DNA of 64,000 bases from Arcuatula senhousia (lineage: Eukaryota; Mollusca; Bivalvia; Mytilida; Mytilidae), in contig OZ020309.1 of assembly GCA_963971305.1 (NCBI GenBank), positions 17,849,001 through 17,913,000 on the forward strand, in the 5' to 3' direction. Shown piece by piece: positions 10,990 to 23,777 of this stretch (positions are counted from its first letter, which is position 1; every line of letters starts with the position of its first letter). Position numbers and translations under genes: made by a program. Under the pieces are notes generated by a model, which did no database searches, had not been told where the DNA came from, and was given only the letters and a program-made list of their open reading frames with translations.

Positions 10990-13900
10990 GAGAAAATAAT
11001 ACCCACAAATCAAATACTTCGATTAGATGTCCGAAAATTTGCAACCGCAAAAATTAATTACTTATCAGTAGTTGTGCAATATTTGCAGAGAAAAAGACTT
11101 TGCTTGATTATAAAATACTTACAAAGACGCTTATTCATTTGCGAAAAAGGAAAAACATTTTTTTTTGTTACCCAAGAATTTTCTTTTGCTGAACAATACT
11201 TTCGAAAAAAAACATAGGTTTGACTAGCAATCCAAATGAATTCTTTTCATTCAAAGATAAATAGCTGCCCACTTGAACTTTTTAAGACATCTATAATTTG
11301 CAAATCAAAGGATCTATGTACAAAGATCACATGATTTCAACAAGAAGAACAATGTAAGGATAACAATGCAAGCTTATGCAGCATGAAGTAATCTCTCTAT
11401 TTAAGTGTCTGATATTAAAAATCTAGATGTCACTTGGACAGGGGATCTAACCATATAAATCAATTTTTAAATAATCTCCGTCAATTCTCGTACAATATTC
11501 CCCTCTATAATGCAAATGGCGCCATAAGATGACGGATTTGTCTACACAGATCTGTTTGTTTCTTGATCTTTTTGCTTTTTGATGGTATAATCATAAATAT
11601 TCAAGTGGTATGTCCCCCTAATGATTAAGGCGACAAATAACGAACGGAGAAAATATTAGCAAATGGGGCATAACAGTCTAACATGAAAACCCCTAGGTTA
11701 AAATGGGAACGATATATTGTGAAATTGTTCTATAGCCAGATTAACACTATGACTAATGAAAATGCCCGATGGTGAAAGAAGCAATGAGATACCTATGGCA
11801 TGTATGGCGAATTCTAACATAAAAATCAAAAATGGCAAAAACAAAACTTGTAACCACGAACGCCAAAGTTCTAAAGTGCAAAAGACAAACAAGTAAACAT
11901 GAACGTAAAGTAACATGCAGTACAAATGGGATAATCTATAAATTTAGTCATCTGGTTTTTTTTCAAAGTTTTAAAGGGTGCGGAAATATGGAGGAAAGAA
12001 GCTTCCTTGTTCAAATAACTAGACAACATAATATCGGTTAATTAGATTTTGATTTACGTTTTTATCAGACAGAAACCTTTTTCTAGAGATAAGACAGATT
12101 AAAATAAGTTGTAATTAACTTCAAAGAACACTTTGTCAATGCTTAGCGTTCTTTAATCACATTGTCTATGTCGCTTTGTTGTCACGATGATTTAAAGACG
12201 TTTTCCATAATCTGACTGGCACAAACTTCATATTTCACCTAGTTTGAACATAAATAAATCCTTGATATTTTGAGTGTGTCTCCAGCCAAAAAGTGTAAGC
12301 GCCAAAACTGGTTGAGCTCTTGGAGATATGAGACTCCACAAGCAGAGGCTAATCATCCAAGTGATCTTCAATCAAAATTATAACAAAGTTGCGAGATGTT
12401 TTTGATGCGCTTAACGTGAGCATTGAAGTTTTTTTTTTTCTGAAGACAATTTAGCATATAAACAGAAAGTGTGTCCTTGATATTTCCTAGAAAAAAGAGG
12501 GAAAATGGTCGTGGATCTTTCTCGATGTTTTATTCCAGATAAGGAAAGCCGTATGATATCGCAATTTTTTCTTTTTTTTTCAAACACTATACAAACTAAT
12601 GATGATTGAATTAGAGTGTCAGACAGAGTGTTGTGCGACAGCAATAGACTGACCAAATTGTTATCTACTGTAAAGACCTCGCTCAGCATATAAAACCATT
12701 TTTTTTTATTTCATTAAAAGAAAAAAATTGTTTTGCCTTATCCAATGGTTACATTTCCACTTGGTAAAAATAAAGGAACTAGAAACTTTTACTTTTCAAT
12801 GAATTTAAAACTTGTCAGTGGATACGAAAAGATATGCACTTTGACAATTTAACTTGAACCAGTTTGTTTCCAGTGACTCCAGTAGTCGGCTGTTCTTGTT
12901 CTTTATTGAAAACATTCGAGTAAATTTCCTAATTTCGACGCAAAATTCTGTTTTGATATAACTATATATATTGATACTGGGTCAGTAGTCAAAACAGACA
13001 ATGTTATTTTTCAAAATTTAGATTTACAGAAATGTGTGCCAAAATGTTACCAAAATTAGCATATTTGGACAGTATCTATTTTCCTTTGTAGAATATAAAA
13101 TAAAGAAATGTAATTTTCTATTGTGTTATGATAATTATAATTTAACATAAGCAAACATTTATTGCCAATATTTAATAAATGTTGTAAGAAAAAAAAACAA
13201 CAATCAATATGAACAATACTTAAGCAAAGCCATGATAAATTTTTTAATCTGATTGCACATTTTAAGTTCTTGTGGACTGAAGATATTTTTGATGTTAACA
13301 TATATTTGTGGTTTTGGTTATACTAAGAAATGGAGGAAAACAATATATATCATGTATATGTAATAAACCCATATGTAATAAAGAAGAAAAAAATAATGCT
13401 TCTATTGAATTGCGCATTTTCAGTTGTTGTAGATTTGTGAGATTATTTCTAAAGATTCCATCCATTGAAGTTTTCTTTGAACCTTTGTAGTGCTTTAAAA
13501 AACGACAAAACATCATAATTTTTAACGAAGTCTTTTTTTACTTCAAGGACAATGTATTATGTTATAAGAGATGGATTAGCTTATGAACACAGAACATTTT
13601 TCCATATCTGATCAAAGACTGAGGAGCAAAAGAATGCATTATATATGTATTATTATATGTTGTATTAAAAACAAATATTTGTTATATAAAACCGTTTTAA
13701 TTTGTTGGAAAGGTATGGTAACAAAATCGGATAATAAATTTTATCACGTGCTCTTAAAGCAGTACTGATGCAAAGCAAAATCCGAATCATTTAACCATCA
13801 TAATTCTTCGAAATGGAACTACATCTTTACGAAGTCTCCGAGGATATATTTTGCCCAAATAAAACATGCGATATTTCAGGCTTAAAACAAATCACAGATT

Positions 13901-14281
13901 TGATTTAGAGTTTAAACGTTATGATTTCTTTGCATATTTCAAGTAGAAACATCTCATTACCGGTATTTTGATCAACAAATTTGAAAGGCACAACAACCGA
14001 AAGAGTCCAACCAAAAGTAGTTTACCTTGAACAAAGAGCCAAAACCAGAACAGATGATAGCTACGTTTTGGTTTTATACCAGGAGAAAATAAACCTGCTT
14101 TTATTGCATTTTAAGATAATGTCGTACATCGGGATGCTTTATTTTTATGTGGGGTTCAGAATCTTAGATTAACATAAATTATTTAATTTCACGTAGGAGG
14201 TTTTTTTTTATTATTTTACATAAATTTAATTTTGAACAATGTATCTTTATAAAGCTCTGTATGCAAAGAAGAAATATTTAC
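10990..14281. other. intronic stretch, no recognised gene
   Basis: AT-rich, several poly(A)/poly(T) runs. A weak hint of the retroelement tail (AAGTGCAAAAGACAAACAAG, about 11873-11900) is too diverged to annotate separately. No exon or RNA gene was found. Confidence 0.5.
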
Positions 14282-14410
14282 CTGGCTATTTCTATCATTG
14301 ATTAGTTCAATGGACCACCTCCCTTCGTGTTTGATCCAAACAAAGATAACACCCTGGGCGTCACACGAGGCTAGCTTCTGGTAAGGCTCATTCCATTTTA
14401 CCAAGATAAC
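14282..14410 (-). CDS. TULP4: TULP4 orthologue, second coding exon
   Basis: A 129-bp exon of 43 codons, phase 0 at both ends. It is bounded by an acceptor (TTTTAATTTTAAG) and a donor (CAG followed by GTAAATATT). It encodes VILVKWNEPYQKLASCDAQG, then VIFVWIKHEGRWSIELINDR and NSQ, a WD40 blade ending in the FVWI strand. It joins the preceding exon in frame (GHRSE then VILVKWNEPY), reproducing the GH-to-WD spacing of the first TULP4 WD repeat. The WNEPYQKLA and EGRWS.EL.NDR strings are strongly conserved in the family. Confidence 0.94.
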
Positions 14411-14411
14411 C

Positions 14412-16020
14412 TTAAAATTAAAATTAGGCAAGTATTAATGTAATGGACAAAAGAACGTAAATGAGTACCTATAATATTTAGATGCGAGCTAAAAATTGTT
14501 ATGAGAAAATTATTGCACATAGAATACAGGATGGATAAAAAGGGGAAATGCACAACAATGAAAATACACATTAAAAGCTTAAAGGCTTAATTACATTCTG
14601 CAACGCCAACTCGTGTTGAAAGTTATGAGAATCCAGGAGCTCAGGAAGGTTATGTAAACTCGGCTCCAAACGCTTAATTGGTAACAAGAATAATTATTCT
14701 TTGAACAATATTGCTCATTGTTTTCAGCTATACTTTCCAGAGAATTTATGATATACTAGTAACGTGAAAATGGAATACATAATAGCACCAATCATCAAAA
14801 TGAAGATTTGTGATTCCCATTATATTGCAACAGAGTGATGCATGTATATCACCAAATGGAGAATTTCATTCATGTAATTCGACCATCAATCTTTGAACGA
14901 TATATTGAATTGCTCAGACCACGAGACCAACACGGGCGGCCAGACAAATTTGTCATTTGTCTATTACCATGATGTAATTGGCTGCTTTGGTATAAATCTA
15001 ATATGTCCAAATCATACATTCGAGGCACGTCTTTTATCTTTCCGCATCGTGTCATTACTTATTCTTCTCCTTTATGGAAAATTTGCCTACCGTTTTCAGT
15101 AAATTAGTCTGACATAAGAGATAAATACATCGATATCGTATTCGTATGGTTATGACACAAAACAAACCCATTCCGGAAATTGTTTCCGTGATTGCATATT
15201 ACAAGCGCTCCTGTAACTTGATGATCTTCAGTTTTGGAGGCAAAAACAGTCATAAACATAAGACGTGGATGAAACAAGCTTATTGCCCAGTAATTGGACA
15301 GTAAATTTGATATCTCCTGGCATTTTTATGGTATTATTAGGAGCCAATGAACTAGATATTTTTCGCTAAAATGATTTCAGTAATACAAGAAATGAATGTG
15401 ACAATAAGGTCAAAGATTTATGTGTTATGGCTAGGCCAGTCAGTTTCTCTAGGCAAAATAAATGAAGAAGCGTGGTCATAAAACAATTCTAACAAATCAT
15501 TTTTTCTATACAGAGAATGATATATCCGATAATGACTGGGCTTTTAGGCTTAAAAAACATACCCAAAATTTGTTAGTCTAAGTGTAAAGCAAACCTTTTT
15601 ATGTATATTTTATCATAGTTGTTCTTATTATCAAGCGTGTGGAGGGTATTTTGTATAAAAATTAATTTTCCATTTCATATCGGTTGCCATATTGCAAGGC
15701 TAAAATGGCGAATAAAGGTGTGTATCAAAAAATAGATTAGCTCTATTCTTTTCTTATCAAAATTTGGCAGATTGCTATGCATATATTCCTGATGTTTGTT
15801 GCTTTCGGATCTAATTTTACGTATACAGCTGGTTACTAAAAATCCACTAAAACTATGATTTGTTTTACAATAAGTTATAAACATACTGCAGAGCATCTGT
15901 CTGATAAAAAAAATACCAAAAGGCCCGGAAGTTGAGCGTAAGAAAGTATTATCAAAAGATGTATTTGTTGATTCAAAGTTGTATCTTAGTTGATTTTTTC
16001 TGCTGCTATTACAGCTACAA
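14412..16020. other. intronic stretch without recognised features
   Basis: Short overlapping ORFs at 14870-15102 on both strands show no family motifs. No repeat edge was identified. Confidence 0.5.
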
Positions 16021-16559
16021 CTTAAAGAAATTGGTTCTATATGATTGCAAATCAGAAACTTGATTTTAGTGTAGCTTGAAATAAATCATTCAGCCGTGCC
16101 AGTTCGATATGACACGCAGTGAAGCAATTAAATCATGTCATCAGGAAGGAATCATCTTTTCTAATGCGCACTGACAGAATTAATTCCTTACATTTCCTCA
16201 CGAAACTGTAAGAAATCTAAGTGCAGGTTATCCAGGTTATAATTCCATCCTCGGGAGAAGATAAATAATGTCTTTATATCAAGTAAATAAATTTCATTTA
16301 ATATGTTTTCCCTTTTTGATATCAATATGTATAAAAGCTGAGCTAAAACCTATATTTACATGTAACTTGAATAATTAAATTATCTTATATCGTTTTAATA
16401 ATAAGTAATAAATTCCTCTCATTTCAAAGGAAGTTTTGAATTTATCTTTTTTAAAGACGAGCAAATCATATCTTAAATGTCAAAATGGTTCATAAAAAAA
16501 CAGAGAACATCAACTGCAATTCTAAAAGAACAATTTTTAGTCTCTATTTTTATGGCTTC

Positions 16560-16805
16560 CTTGGCCGGATTTGACACACTAAATTGACAGTTGGCAGCGC
16601 GACGGGTGTTCTGTAGCAAGCTGGAAACGTTTACTCTTCCGGAGCACCTGAGTACGCTCTCGTTACGACTTGAGTTCGCGTTGTTGATTTCTTTGTTTTT
16701 GGTTATTTCTGTGTTTTATGCTGTCTGGTATTTTCGTCCCGTTTTCAAAGGTGTTTGATGGTTTTGACTCTGCCCTTTAGGAATTTTGACATTCTGATGC
16801 CCTAT
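16560..16805 (+). repeat. YIDD retroelement 3' tail, plus orientation, inside the array
   Basis: CCGGATTTGACACACTAAAT, GGGTGTTCTGTAGCAAGCTG, ACTCTTCCGGAGCACCTGAG and GAGTTCGCGTTGTTGATTTC match the reverse complement of 41000-41220. It ends near GAATTTTGACATTCTGATGC. This is the only tail of this family clearly plus-oriented in the left half. Confidence 0.75.
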
Positions 16806-18387
16806 TGATAACTCTGCTTTAAAATAGGAAGTAATTTTTTTCATGAATTCGTTCTTAACCTACATGTTTTGTATAACTTGAAGCACCAACTATAAGAACA
16901 TATACTCATTGGTGCTTGGAAAATATAATCTTCATCTTAAATATCATTTTATAACTGATAACAAAAGCCTAAGTAATGATTTCTATAATGACTTCAATGT
17001 ATCTGATTGCAGTTTAGAAAATTCCAACCTTTCTTGCAGTGAAACCATTCACCCATGATAGTTCAGTGAGACACGCAGCAAAGCAATTACAACATGTCAT
17101 TAGGGCGGATTTATATAATTTACACTGAAAGAAATCAATTACTGCTTTTATTTCTCTGATGTTTCCTCAAGCAACTGTTAAGTGCAATATATCTGGGCTG
17201 CAATTTTAACTTCGGAATCATCAGGAAAGAAATCATAACATGTTAATAAATTTGATTCAATATCTTCCCCCTTTCTCAACTATATATGCATAAGAGCTGA
17301 ATAAAACGTACATGTAATTTGAATAATTGAATTTTCTTATTTAGTTATCTTGAAACGGTAATAAATGCCACTCACGTTATCTTTTTTAAATATATACGCT
17401 AACTTTGCTAAAGGATTGTTAGAATTAATCAATATTAAATAGCAAATCATCTTTTAAATGTCAAAATGGTTCATGATAAATAAAGAAATCTATTGCAATC
17501 AGTGTCATTAGTGTGGTCATATAAAACTTTAAGCATGTTTGTTCTAGCAGGTTGCCATTTTCGTTATATAAATGGCTTCAGTTCTAATTTATTACTCGAA
17601 GCACCAAATGACCCGGACATGGAATGTAAAATTATATCATCATTCGGTTATTCCAAATTCGGGTCTTAGTTTAAAATTTCTTCTTATTACCATCATATAA
17701 GTGTCGATCTGCGAGTTTTTGCAATGACCAGTGACGGTGTATCTAATACATGTAATAAGACACATTAAAGTTAGATAAAGTTTCCACTGAAACCATTCAA
17801 CCGTGTCAGCTCAATTGAACACGCAGCAAAGCAATTAAAACATGTAATTAAAACAGACTTGAATATGTACAGAAAGATATCGATTACTGTTTAATTTTCC
17901 TCCAGAAACTACACGAGGTCTAAGTGCAAGTTATCTGGGTTGTAATCCCAACTCTAAAAATCATTATGTTGTGTTCATAAATTCCATTCGACATTTTGTT
18001 TTCCTTTTTAATATCGATATGACAAAGAGGGAAAAGTCAGAAAATACCTACTTTAATTTGAATAATTGAATTTTCTGATTGCGTTATTATAAAACAGTAA
18101 TAAATTCCTGTCACGTTATCTATGTAGAATGTATAAGCCAAAAATAATGTCTTGAATGTTGCTTACGGATATTCCGAATTTATCAATATAAAAATAAGTT
18201 CCTGGGTCCCGAATCGCTCACCAACTCTTTCAATAAGGAGTAATCTGGCAATTTCAACCCAATGGAACTTAAGTAGTTAAAGGTTTATACAAGCAACAGC
18301 TTGTATCAATCTGTAATAGTTTTTATTTCTATAGCACAAAAACATGAAAATGCTATGATTAACCATTTAGGGACCATAAGGGGTCGT

Positions 18388-18600
18388 AAAAAATACAAAT
18401 ACCAAAACGCGGGTATAAACGGTTATTTTGGATAGGCTAGTTATCGATATTTCAAGGAGTAACCTCTGTTCATCAGTAATATTTCAATAAAAAAATTGGA
18501 AGGTCAAATTCCCAAACGAAAAGTACTCAAAACCAAAACGTTCGAACAAGGAAGCAAAATCCAGCACCGAGGATATCGACCATGTGCATTGCAAGGAAAG
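18388..18600 (+). pseudogene. remnant of an unrecognised repeated protein, copy 1
   Basis: Shares ACCAAAACGCGGGTATAAAC, TATTTCAAGGAGTAACCTCT, GGAAGGTCAAATTCC, CAAAACGTTCGAACAAGGAA and GAGGATATCGACCATGTGCA with 18762-18990, about 375 bp downstream. Its reading frame is disrupted by indels in the middle (CATCAG followed by TAA). Confidence 0.55.
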
Positions 18601-18622
18601 AAACTTAGTGTTTTAAACAATT

Positions 18623-19042
18623 TTGAATTTAACAATTGGAATTTTCAGAAAAATAATATTAGAAATTTATTGTAAACTCGTGTACGACAAGTCGGACGAC
18701 CTGTCTTGTGATTACCTCAGAGATACCAGGGTCACCAGCAGTGGTTATCGTCCATTGGTTTCAAAATTACAATTACCAAAACGCGGGTATAAACGGTTAA
18801 TTTGGTTATGCTTGATATCGATATTTCAAGGAGTAACCTCTAATCAGTAGCATTTAAATCAAAACATTGGAAGGTCAAATTCCAAAACTGTTGAAAACGA
18901 AAAGTACTGTAAACCAAAACGTTCGAACAAGGAAGCCAAATTCCATACCGAGGATATCGACCATGTGCATTACAATTTATTGTCATCTGACAATTTCAAA
19001 ATAAAAGAGACTTTTGTTGAGTGTAATGACCTGCAGGTTTAA
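18623..19042 (+). pseudogene. remnant of an unrecognised repeated protein, copy 2
   Basis: The frame starting at 18623 is open to 19042 apart from one TAG at 18848. Before the stop it reads PKRGYKRLIWLCLISIFQGV then TSNQ; after it HLNQNIGRSNSKTVENEKYC then KPKRSNKEAKFHTEDIDHVH. The minus-strand copy at 23778-23972 keeps the same frame (MFHGVTSYQKHLNQNIWRSK) and has lysine where this copy has the stop. Two diverged copies sharing a frame argue that this was once coding. No protein family is recognised. Confidence 0.5.
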
Positions 19043-20363
19043 ACAAGCAACAGCTTCTATCTGATAGTCGTGTTGGTGACTCACTCTATCTTATATATCA
19101 GACTTTTGACATTCGATTGCACAATTGGTACCTTCGCTTTCTGCAAAAACATGAAAAATACTACTTTTGAATTAAAAGGCCCATATCCCTATTCACTTTT
19201 ATGGGTTTATCTGGCAACTTCGACTAAGTAAAGTCTTTCGTAAAGCATTTGATTCCGAAGGTCCAAGATCCTTCGGATTTTACCTAGTATCTGTTATTGG
19301 CCATTTTACATATTTTAAGTGATTTTACCCTATGTTTTATTATTAGAAATGGCAAACTCTTACATATGATAAACAATCAGAAGAAATATACTTCAATTCA
19401 AGCTCCAAATGACAAATACAAATACAAGACCATATCATCATTCTGTGAAATCAAATTCAAATCTAATTTTTATTCAGTTAATGTCCATGTTAAAAATAAA
19501 ACTGAATTTTCTTATTTCGTTTTCCTTAAACAGTAATAAATGCCTCTAATGACTCACGCCTTATCTTAATTGTATAAACCAACGATACTAAATGAGTTTT
19601 GAAATTTTTTCATATAAAAAAGCAAAGCCAGCATCTCTTAATTATCACAAGAAGTATATTGCAAGTTTTGTAAGATTTGGTTTATTATGTCGTCACTTGT
19701 GTTCAAATTATTAATTTATCGAGACCCTTAATGACCCAGAAATGGAATATGAGACCATATAATTGTTAGTTAATTCCAATTTAGATCTTCTTTTTGAAAA
19801 ATATGGAATACATATATATCACGGTATTAAAGATTTTTTGCTATGACTTCGATGTATCTGAATGCAGATCATGATATTATTTTCAAAATTGCTTGCAGTA
19901 AAACATGTCAGCCGTGTCACTTCAATATTATATGCAGCAAATCAATTACAATAATGGCATAGGGGATTCATTTTTCCTACTGTGCACTGAAAGAAATGCA
20001 TTGGGGTTTTTTTTCCTCGAGAAACTGCAGCTGTGACAAGATTTGGTCTGTAAAATCAACTTCGGAAACTTGTTGATATAACATTTCATTTGTTTGCCAT
20101 GCATATGCCTACACATGTAAGTGCTGACCAGCGTCTACCTTGAATTTAATCATATGAATTCGTTATCTTAAAACAGTAATAAATTCTTCTCACATCATCT
20201 TTTTTAATATATACACCAACGTTGCTAACGAATGTTTTACATGCTTGAATTATCAAATATAAAAATATTTTAAAACATCGTCATGTCAAAATAGTTCATG
20301 AACACAAAAAAATCTATAAGGGTTATATTAAGAGGAGTGTTGTCTATTTAGAGTAACGACACT

Positions 20364-20575
20364 TACTGTGGATTCATTTATATTTGTGTGTATCAATTTT
20401 CGTGGTTTTCCCAAAAGGAACATTTCGTTGGAATTTTAATTTCGTGGTTTGCACATGTTGCTAGAAGGAATCAATAGAATATCAACACTTTGCTAAATTC
20501 TAATTTTCGTGGCTGGCTGTCACCCACGAAAATCACGAAAATTGGTACCCCACGAATAATAATGAAACCACAGTA
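20364..20575. mobile_element. 212-bp MITE with TACTGTGG ends
   Basis: Begins TACTGTGGATTCATTTATAT and ends ATAATGAAACCACAGTA. These are inverted with few mismatches, and the interior repeats TTTTCGTGG and its inverse CCACGAAAAT. It interrupts a unit of the 16-22 kb array, so it is younger than the array. Confidence 0.8.
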
Positions 20576-20743
20576 GTTTATTTAAAACAATTCATTACTC
20601 CAAGCATTGAACGTCCCGAAACAGAATTTTTCGGTAATTAGTACATTTTTCCTTTGATGTGTACTGGCTGATAAAGTCTGTCTCACAAACAGGTGTGTAC
20701 ACGAAATTATTGGGTCAGTACGTTACGTCACAATTAATTACCG

Positions 20744-20880
20744 ATAAATAGAATATATGACTTTTTGATTTTGAGATCGACTCTTTCACTTTTTTTTTTT
20801 TTTTGTTCACCCTTCGAGTTCACCAAAACAAGTGATAAAATCGATCTCAAAATAAAAAAGTCCTATATTCTATATATACA
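20744..20880. repeat. hairpin-forming inverted repeat
   Basis: Left arm ATAGAATATATGACTTTTTG, then ATTTTGAGATCGA; right arm TCGATCTCAAAATAAAAAAG, then TCCTATATTCTATAT. The arms pair over about 35 bp with a couple of bulges. The loop contains a 16-nt T run and CACCCTTCGAGTTCACC. Confidence 0.65.
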
Positions 20881-22330
20881 TGTACAACCATATCAACATT
20901 TTGTGGCTCTAAAGTTGTCATCACAGAAGTATAAAAAAATGTTTTAATTATGACTTCCTTGTATCTAATTGCAGATCAGAAAATAAATTTCACCATTGCT
21001 TGTAGTGAAACCATTCAGTCATATCGGTTCAATATGTCACGCAGCAAAGCAATTACAACATGTCGTCAGGGCGGAATTATCTTCTCTAATGTGCACTGAA
21101 AGAAATCAATTACTGTGTTTAATTCCTTTTAATTTTCCCTCGAGAAACTTTTTTTTCAATTTTTAGGTTAAATGGGGAAGCGGGCCAATTTCATCCGTAT
21201 ATACAACTTTTCCCTATTTTTTTCAATATCCAAATCAACGTAGTTGCCAACTTGGATCAAGGAAGTTTAAGTTTATTTGATGTTTCTATTTAAATATGTT
21301 ATTGTGTTCATAATATCGGTTTTAACCTGTATATCAATTTAGGCACCGAATAACCTAAAAGTGGAATAAAAGACCATATAATCATTCGCAGAATCTAAAT
21401 TTGGATTTTAATTTTCATATTTCATTTTCATGATATTACGTACAGAAGGGCTTGAATTTTTGTGTGCGATTTTATTTTATTATTTCGGTGTATTAGTATC
21501 CAATTGCAGGTTTAAGCTAAATTCCCGTCTTACTTGCAGATAAACCATTCAGCCGCCTCAGCTCAATATGACACAAAGAAAAGCAATTACAACATGTCAT
21601 CAGGTCGGAAATATCTTTTTTAATATGCACTGAAAGAAATCAATTACTGCTCAATTCCTTCTTATTTTTTCCTCGAGAAACAAATACATGGCTAGTGTAC
21701 ATGCAGGTTATCCTGGTTGCTATTCCGAATACGGGAACAAGAAAATTTAAAAAAAAGTAGGAGTCGACTGCTTTGGTCGCCTTTGATCCGAAAATAAGCT
21801 ATAATACCTCGTCATCATTTGTTCATGCAAAATTTGGATCAAAATGGTTAATTTGATTTTAGTACCACCATAGAAGTCTAAAAAATAATTTAGAATTCAA
21901 AATTCGCAAACAGGGAAATAATTTTTTGTTGATTAATGTTATTTTCAATTTTACCCAACACAATAATTTTACCTAAGAGCACAACCAAAATATACATTTA
22001 AATCATATTACTGAATAGTTTTATTTCTTTTTCTTAAAAAAGTAATTGATTCCTCTAATGCCATCTTTTAAATCCTATACGCCAAAAATGCCTCTCGCGT
22101 ATCTCTTTTTAAATAATTTATATACACCAACTTTGCTAAAAGAAGTTTCGAATTTATCAATATAAAAAAGACCAAATCATCTCTTACAAAAAAAATGTCA
22201 TGTCAAGATGGTTCATGATAAATAAACAAAGCAATCTATTGCAATGGTATGAAAACGTTTCAGTGAAGTCTCAGGGGAAAAATTATAAAATCCAAAACGT
22301 AGATTGTTTATGCCAGTGAAGTCTTGCCTG

Positions 22331-23004
22331 AAATGAATTTTCCAAATCGGAAAGTTTAGCAATATCATTTAATGAAAAAGAGAAAAATATTTTTAAAGTT
22401 AGTCTTCTGTAGTAATGGGCATTTATGAGCTAAAGGGACACACGTGTCTCCTTATATAGTATAACCAATGAAAAAAAGGAATCTATAAAGAGTTAAATTT
22501 AGAAATGCAGGATGTGCATAAAGACAAGGAGCAGTCTCTCATGACCAAGATAAAAACATAACAAATACAATGCACATTCAACAGTTAGGCTAAGACTCAA
22601 TGGTTAATATTCCTGATGCCGTCTTATACAATTATAAATATTCGGCAAACAGGGGTACATATTAATAGATGGGGTCAAAAGAAATATGCACATATAAAAC
22701 TTGTTTTGAAAAAATCAACGAATTATGAGTTAAGGTAATTTTAAAGTTACAAAAGGTAATAGGATATGAACAGCGGAATGCCGTATTGGTTTGAAAGCGA
22801 AGGTTAAAGAAACCAAACACTCTAAACTTTACACAAACCATAGAAAAAACAATTATGCTATCCTTATCTAGAAACGACGATTTTTTTTTAAATACAGCTA
22901 AAAGTGGAGTCTTTTTATATTTGTCCAAATGAATGTTAACAAACATGTTGGTAACTCTTATGGAATGCACATACCAAACTAGTTTAAACGAATGTTATTA
23001 CTAG
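22331..23004. other. intronic stretch without recognised features
   Basis: A 102-codon minus ORF (22662-22970) shows no family motif and an AT-driven composition; considered chance. Confidence 0.45.
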
Positions 23005-23009
23005 TTACA

Positions 23010-23280
23010 TATTTTTTATCCTGGATTGGAAAACAAGCTTAATACTTATGTGAATCCCTCTCCAGCTAGCAGTTTGCGAGTGTGCAGCGGCCCCCATTAA
23101 GCCTACTCTTATCGGAACAACATTTTTGGTCCCTTCCGAAGAGCTAGCATCGTTCCTTGAGACTATCTTCGCAAGCGGAGTTACGAGAGAGTCGTAAAAT
23201 AGGTTCATGAAATTTTCATCCCCGGACAAGGATCGAACCACGAACGAATATTATTTTTATAGTCATGAGTAATACAAAAA
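23010..23280 (-). repeat. SINE-like repeat family S1 fragment with a box-B-like motif
   Basis: On the minus strand it contains GTGGTTCGATCC, close to the tRNA box B consensus, then GGGGATGAAAATTTCATGAA, CGACTCTC, CTCAAGGAACGATGCTAG and CTCGCAAACTGC. The same blocks occur in order at 48470-48720. A box A could not be placed with confidence. The frame at 23005-23241 is a repeat shadow. Confidence 0.6.
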
Positions 23281-23412
23281 CTAAATGCATTGGTGAAATA
23301 TTTTCCATACATGTTTATGTATTATACTTAATTTGTGTAGATGGTCATTTGAAATGCTATACCAAACATGAGAAAGTCTGACATAAATTTGCAGAAAAAC
23401 CTTCCATTTAGT

Positions 23413-23613
23413 ATACTGTGAACCGGGAAATTTTTCGCTCCGTCTTTTTTTTTTCGCGATAGGACGACTGAAATTAAGTTCGTGTAGTTTTAAAGTCGCG
23501 CTGTAAAAGTATTGTCCATAGACAACAATGGAAGACAGATATATCCTCACCGTTTAATTTTCGCGCTAGCAGTTTTATCGCAAAAATACGCAAAAATGTT
23601 CCGGTTTATATAA
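23413..23613. mobile_element. short MITE-like element with AACCGGGAAATTTTTCGC end
   Basis: Left end TACTGTGAACCGGGAAATTT, right end CGCAAAAATGTTCCGGTTTA. These are imperfect inverted repeats. The interior repeats CGCG-containing steps (TTTTCGCGATAGG, TTTTCGCGCTAGC). Confidence 0.5.
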
Positions 23614-23777
23614 GGGCATGCAGCCATAAAAAAATTTAAAAAGGAATTTGCAGAAAAACTGAAATCGTTCGAATAATTCACGTGTTTTCCATGCAGCTGG
23701 CGTGTTGTATGTATATTGTGTTTTAGTGTGAACTGTAATAACGAGTGGCTTAAACTTTTGCCATGTTTTTTTAAGAA

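Larger units (their letters stand above)
2791..14281 (-). other. TULP4 intron 2 (about 11.5 kb)
   Basis: Intron between coding exons 2 and 3, starting GTAAATATT and ending TTTGCACAG on the minus strand. It carries two abutting TIR elements, a hairpin-ended repeat element and several retroelement tail fragments. A 60-codon hydrophobic ORF also lies inside it on the same strand; it is not needed for the TULP4 reading frame. Confidence 0.85.
16020..22330 (+). repeat. decayed array of six or seven ~0.5-1 kb units
   Basis: A conserved block, best seen as CACGCAGCAAAGCAATTACA followed by ACATGTCATCAGGGCGGA and TGCACTGAAAGAAATCAATT, recurs at about 16089, 17048, 17806, 19909, 21014 and 21547. A second block (CAGTAATAAATTCCTCTCA, then a TATACACCAACTTTGCTAAA-like segment and ATGTCAAAATGGTTCATGAT) recurs at about 16403, 17354, 18091, 19527, 20171 and 22038. 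A third (AAGCACCAAATGACC / GAATATGAGACCATATAATC) recurs at about 16880, 17595, 19400, 19725, 20590 and 21340. The blocks keep the same order and orientation. Spacing varies because of insertions, such as the 212-bp MITE at 20364. In three units the first block has an open frame of about 30 codons (MTRSKAITTCHQGG-like); in the others it is broken. Confidence 0.75.

Noticed and set aside
22662..22970. 102-codon minus ORF
   Set aside because: No family motif, no neighbouring splice signals that would join it to an exon, AT-driven composition.
23230..23239. tRNA gene suggested by GGTTCGATCC
   Set aside because: No acceptor stem, D-arm or anticodon arm can be folded around it; better explained as part of a dispersed SINE-like repeat.
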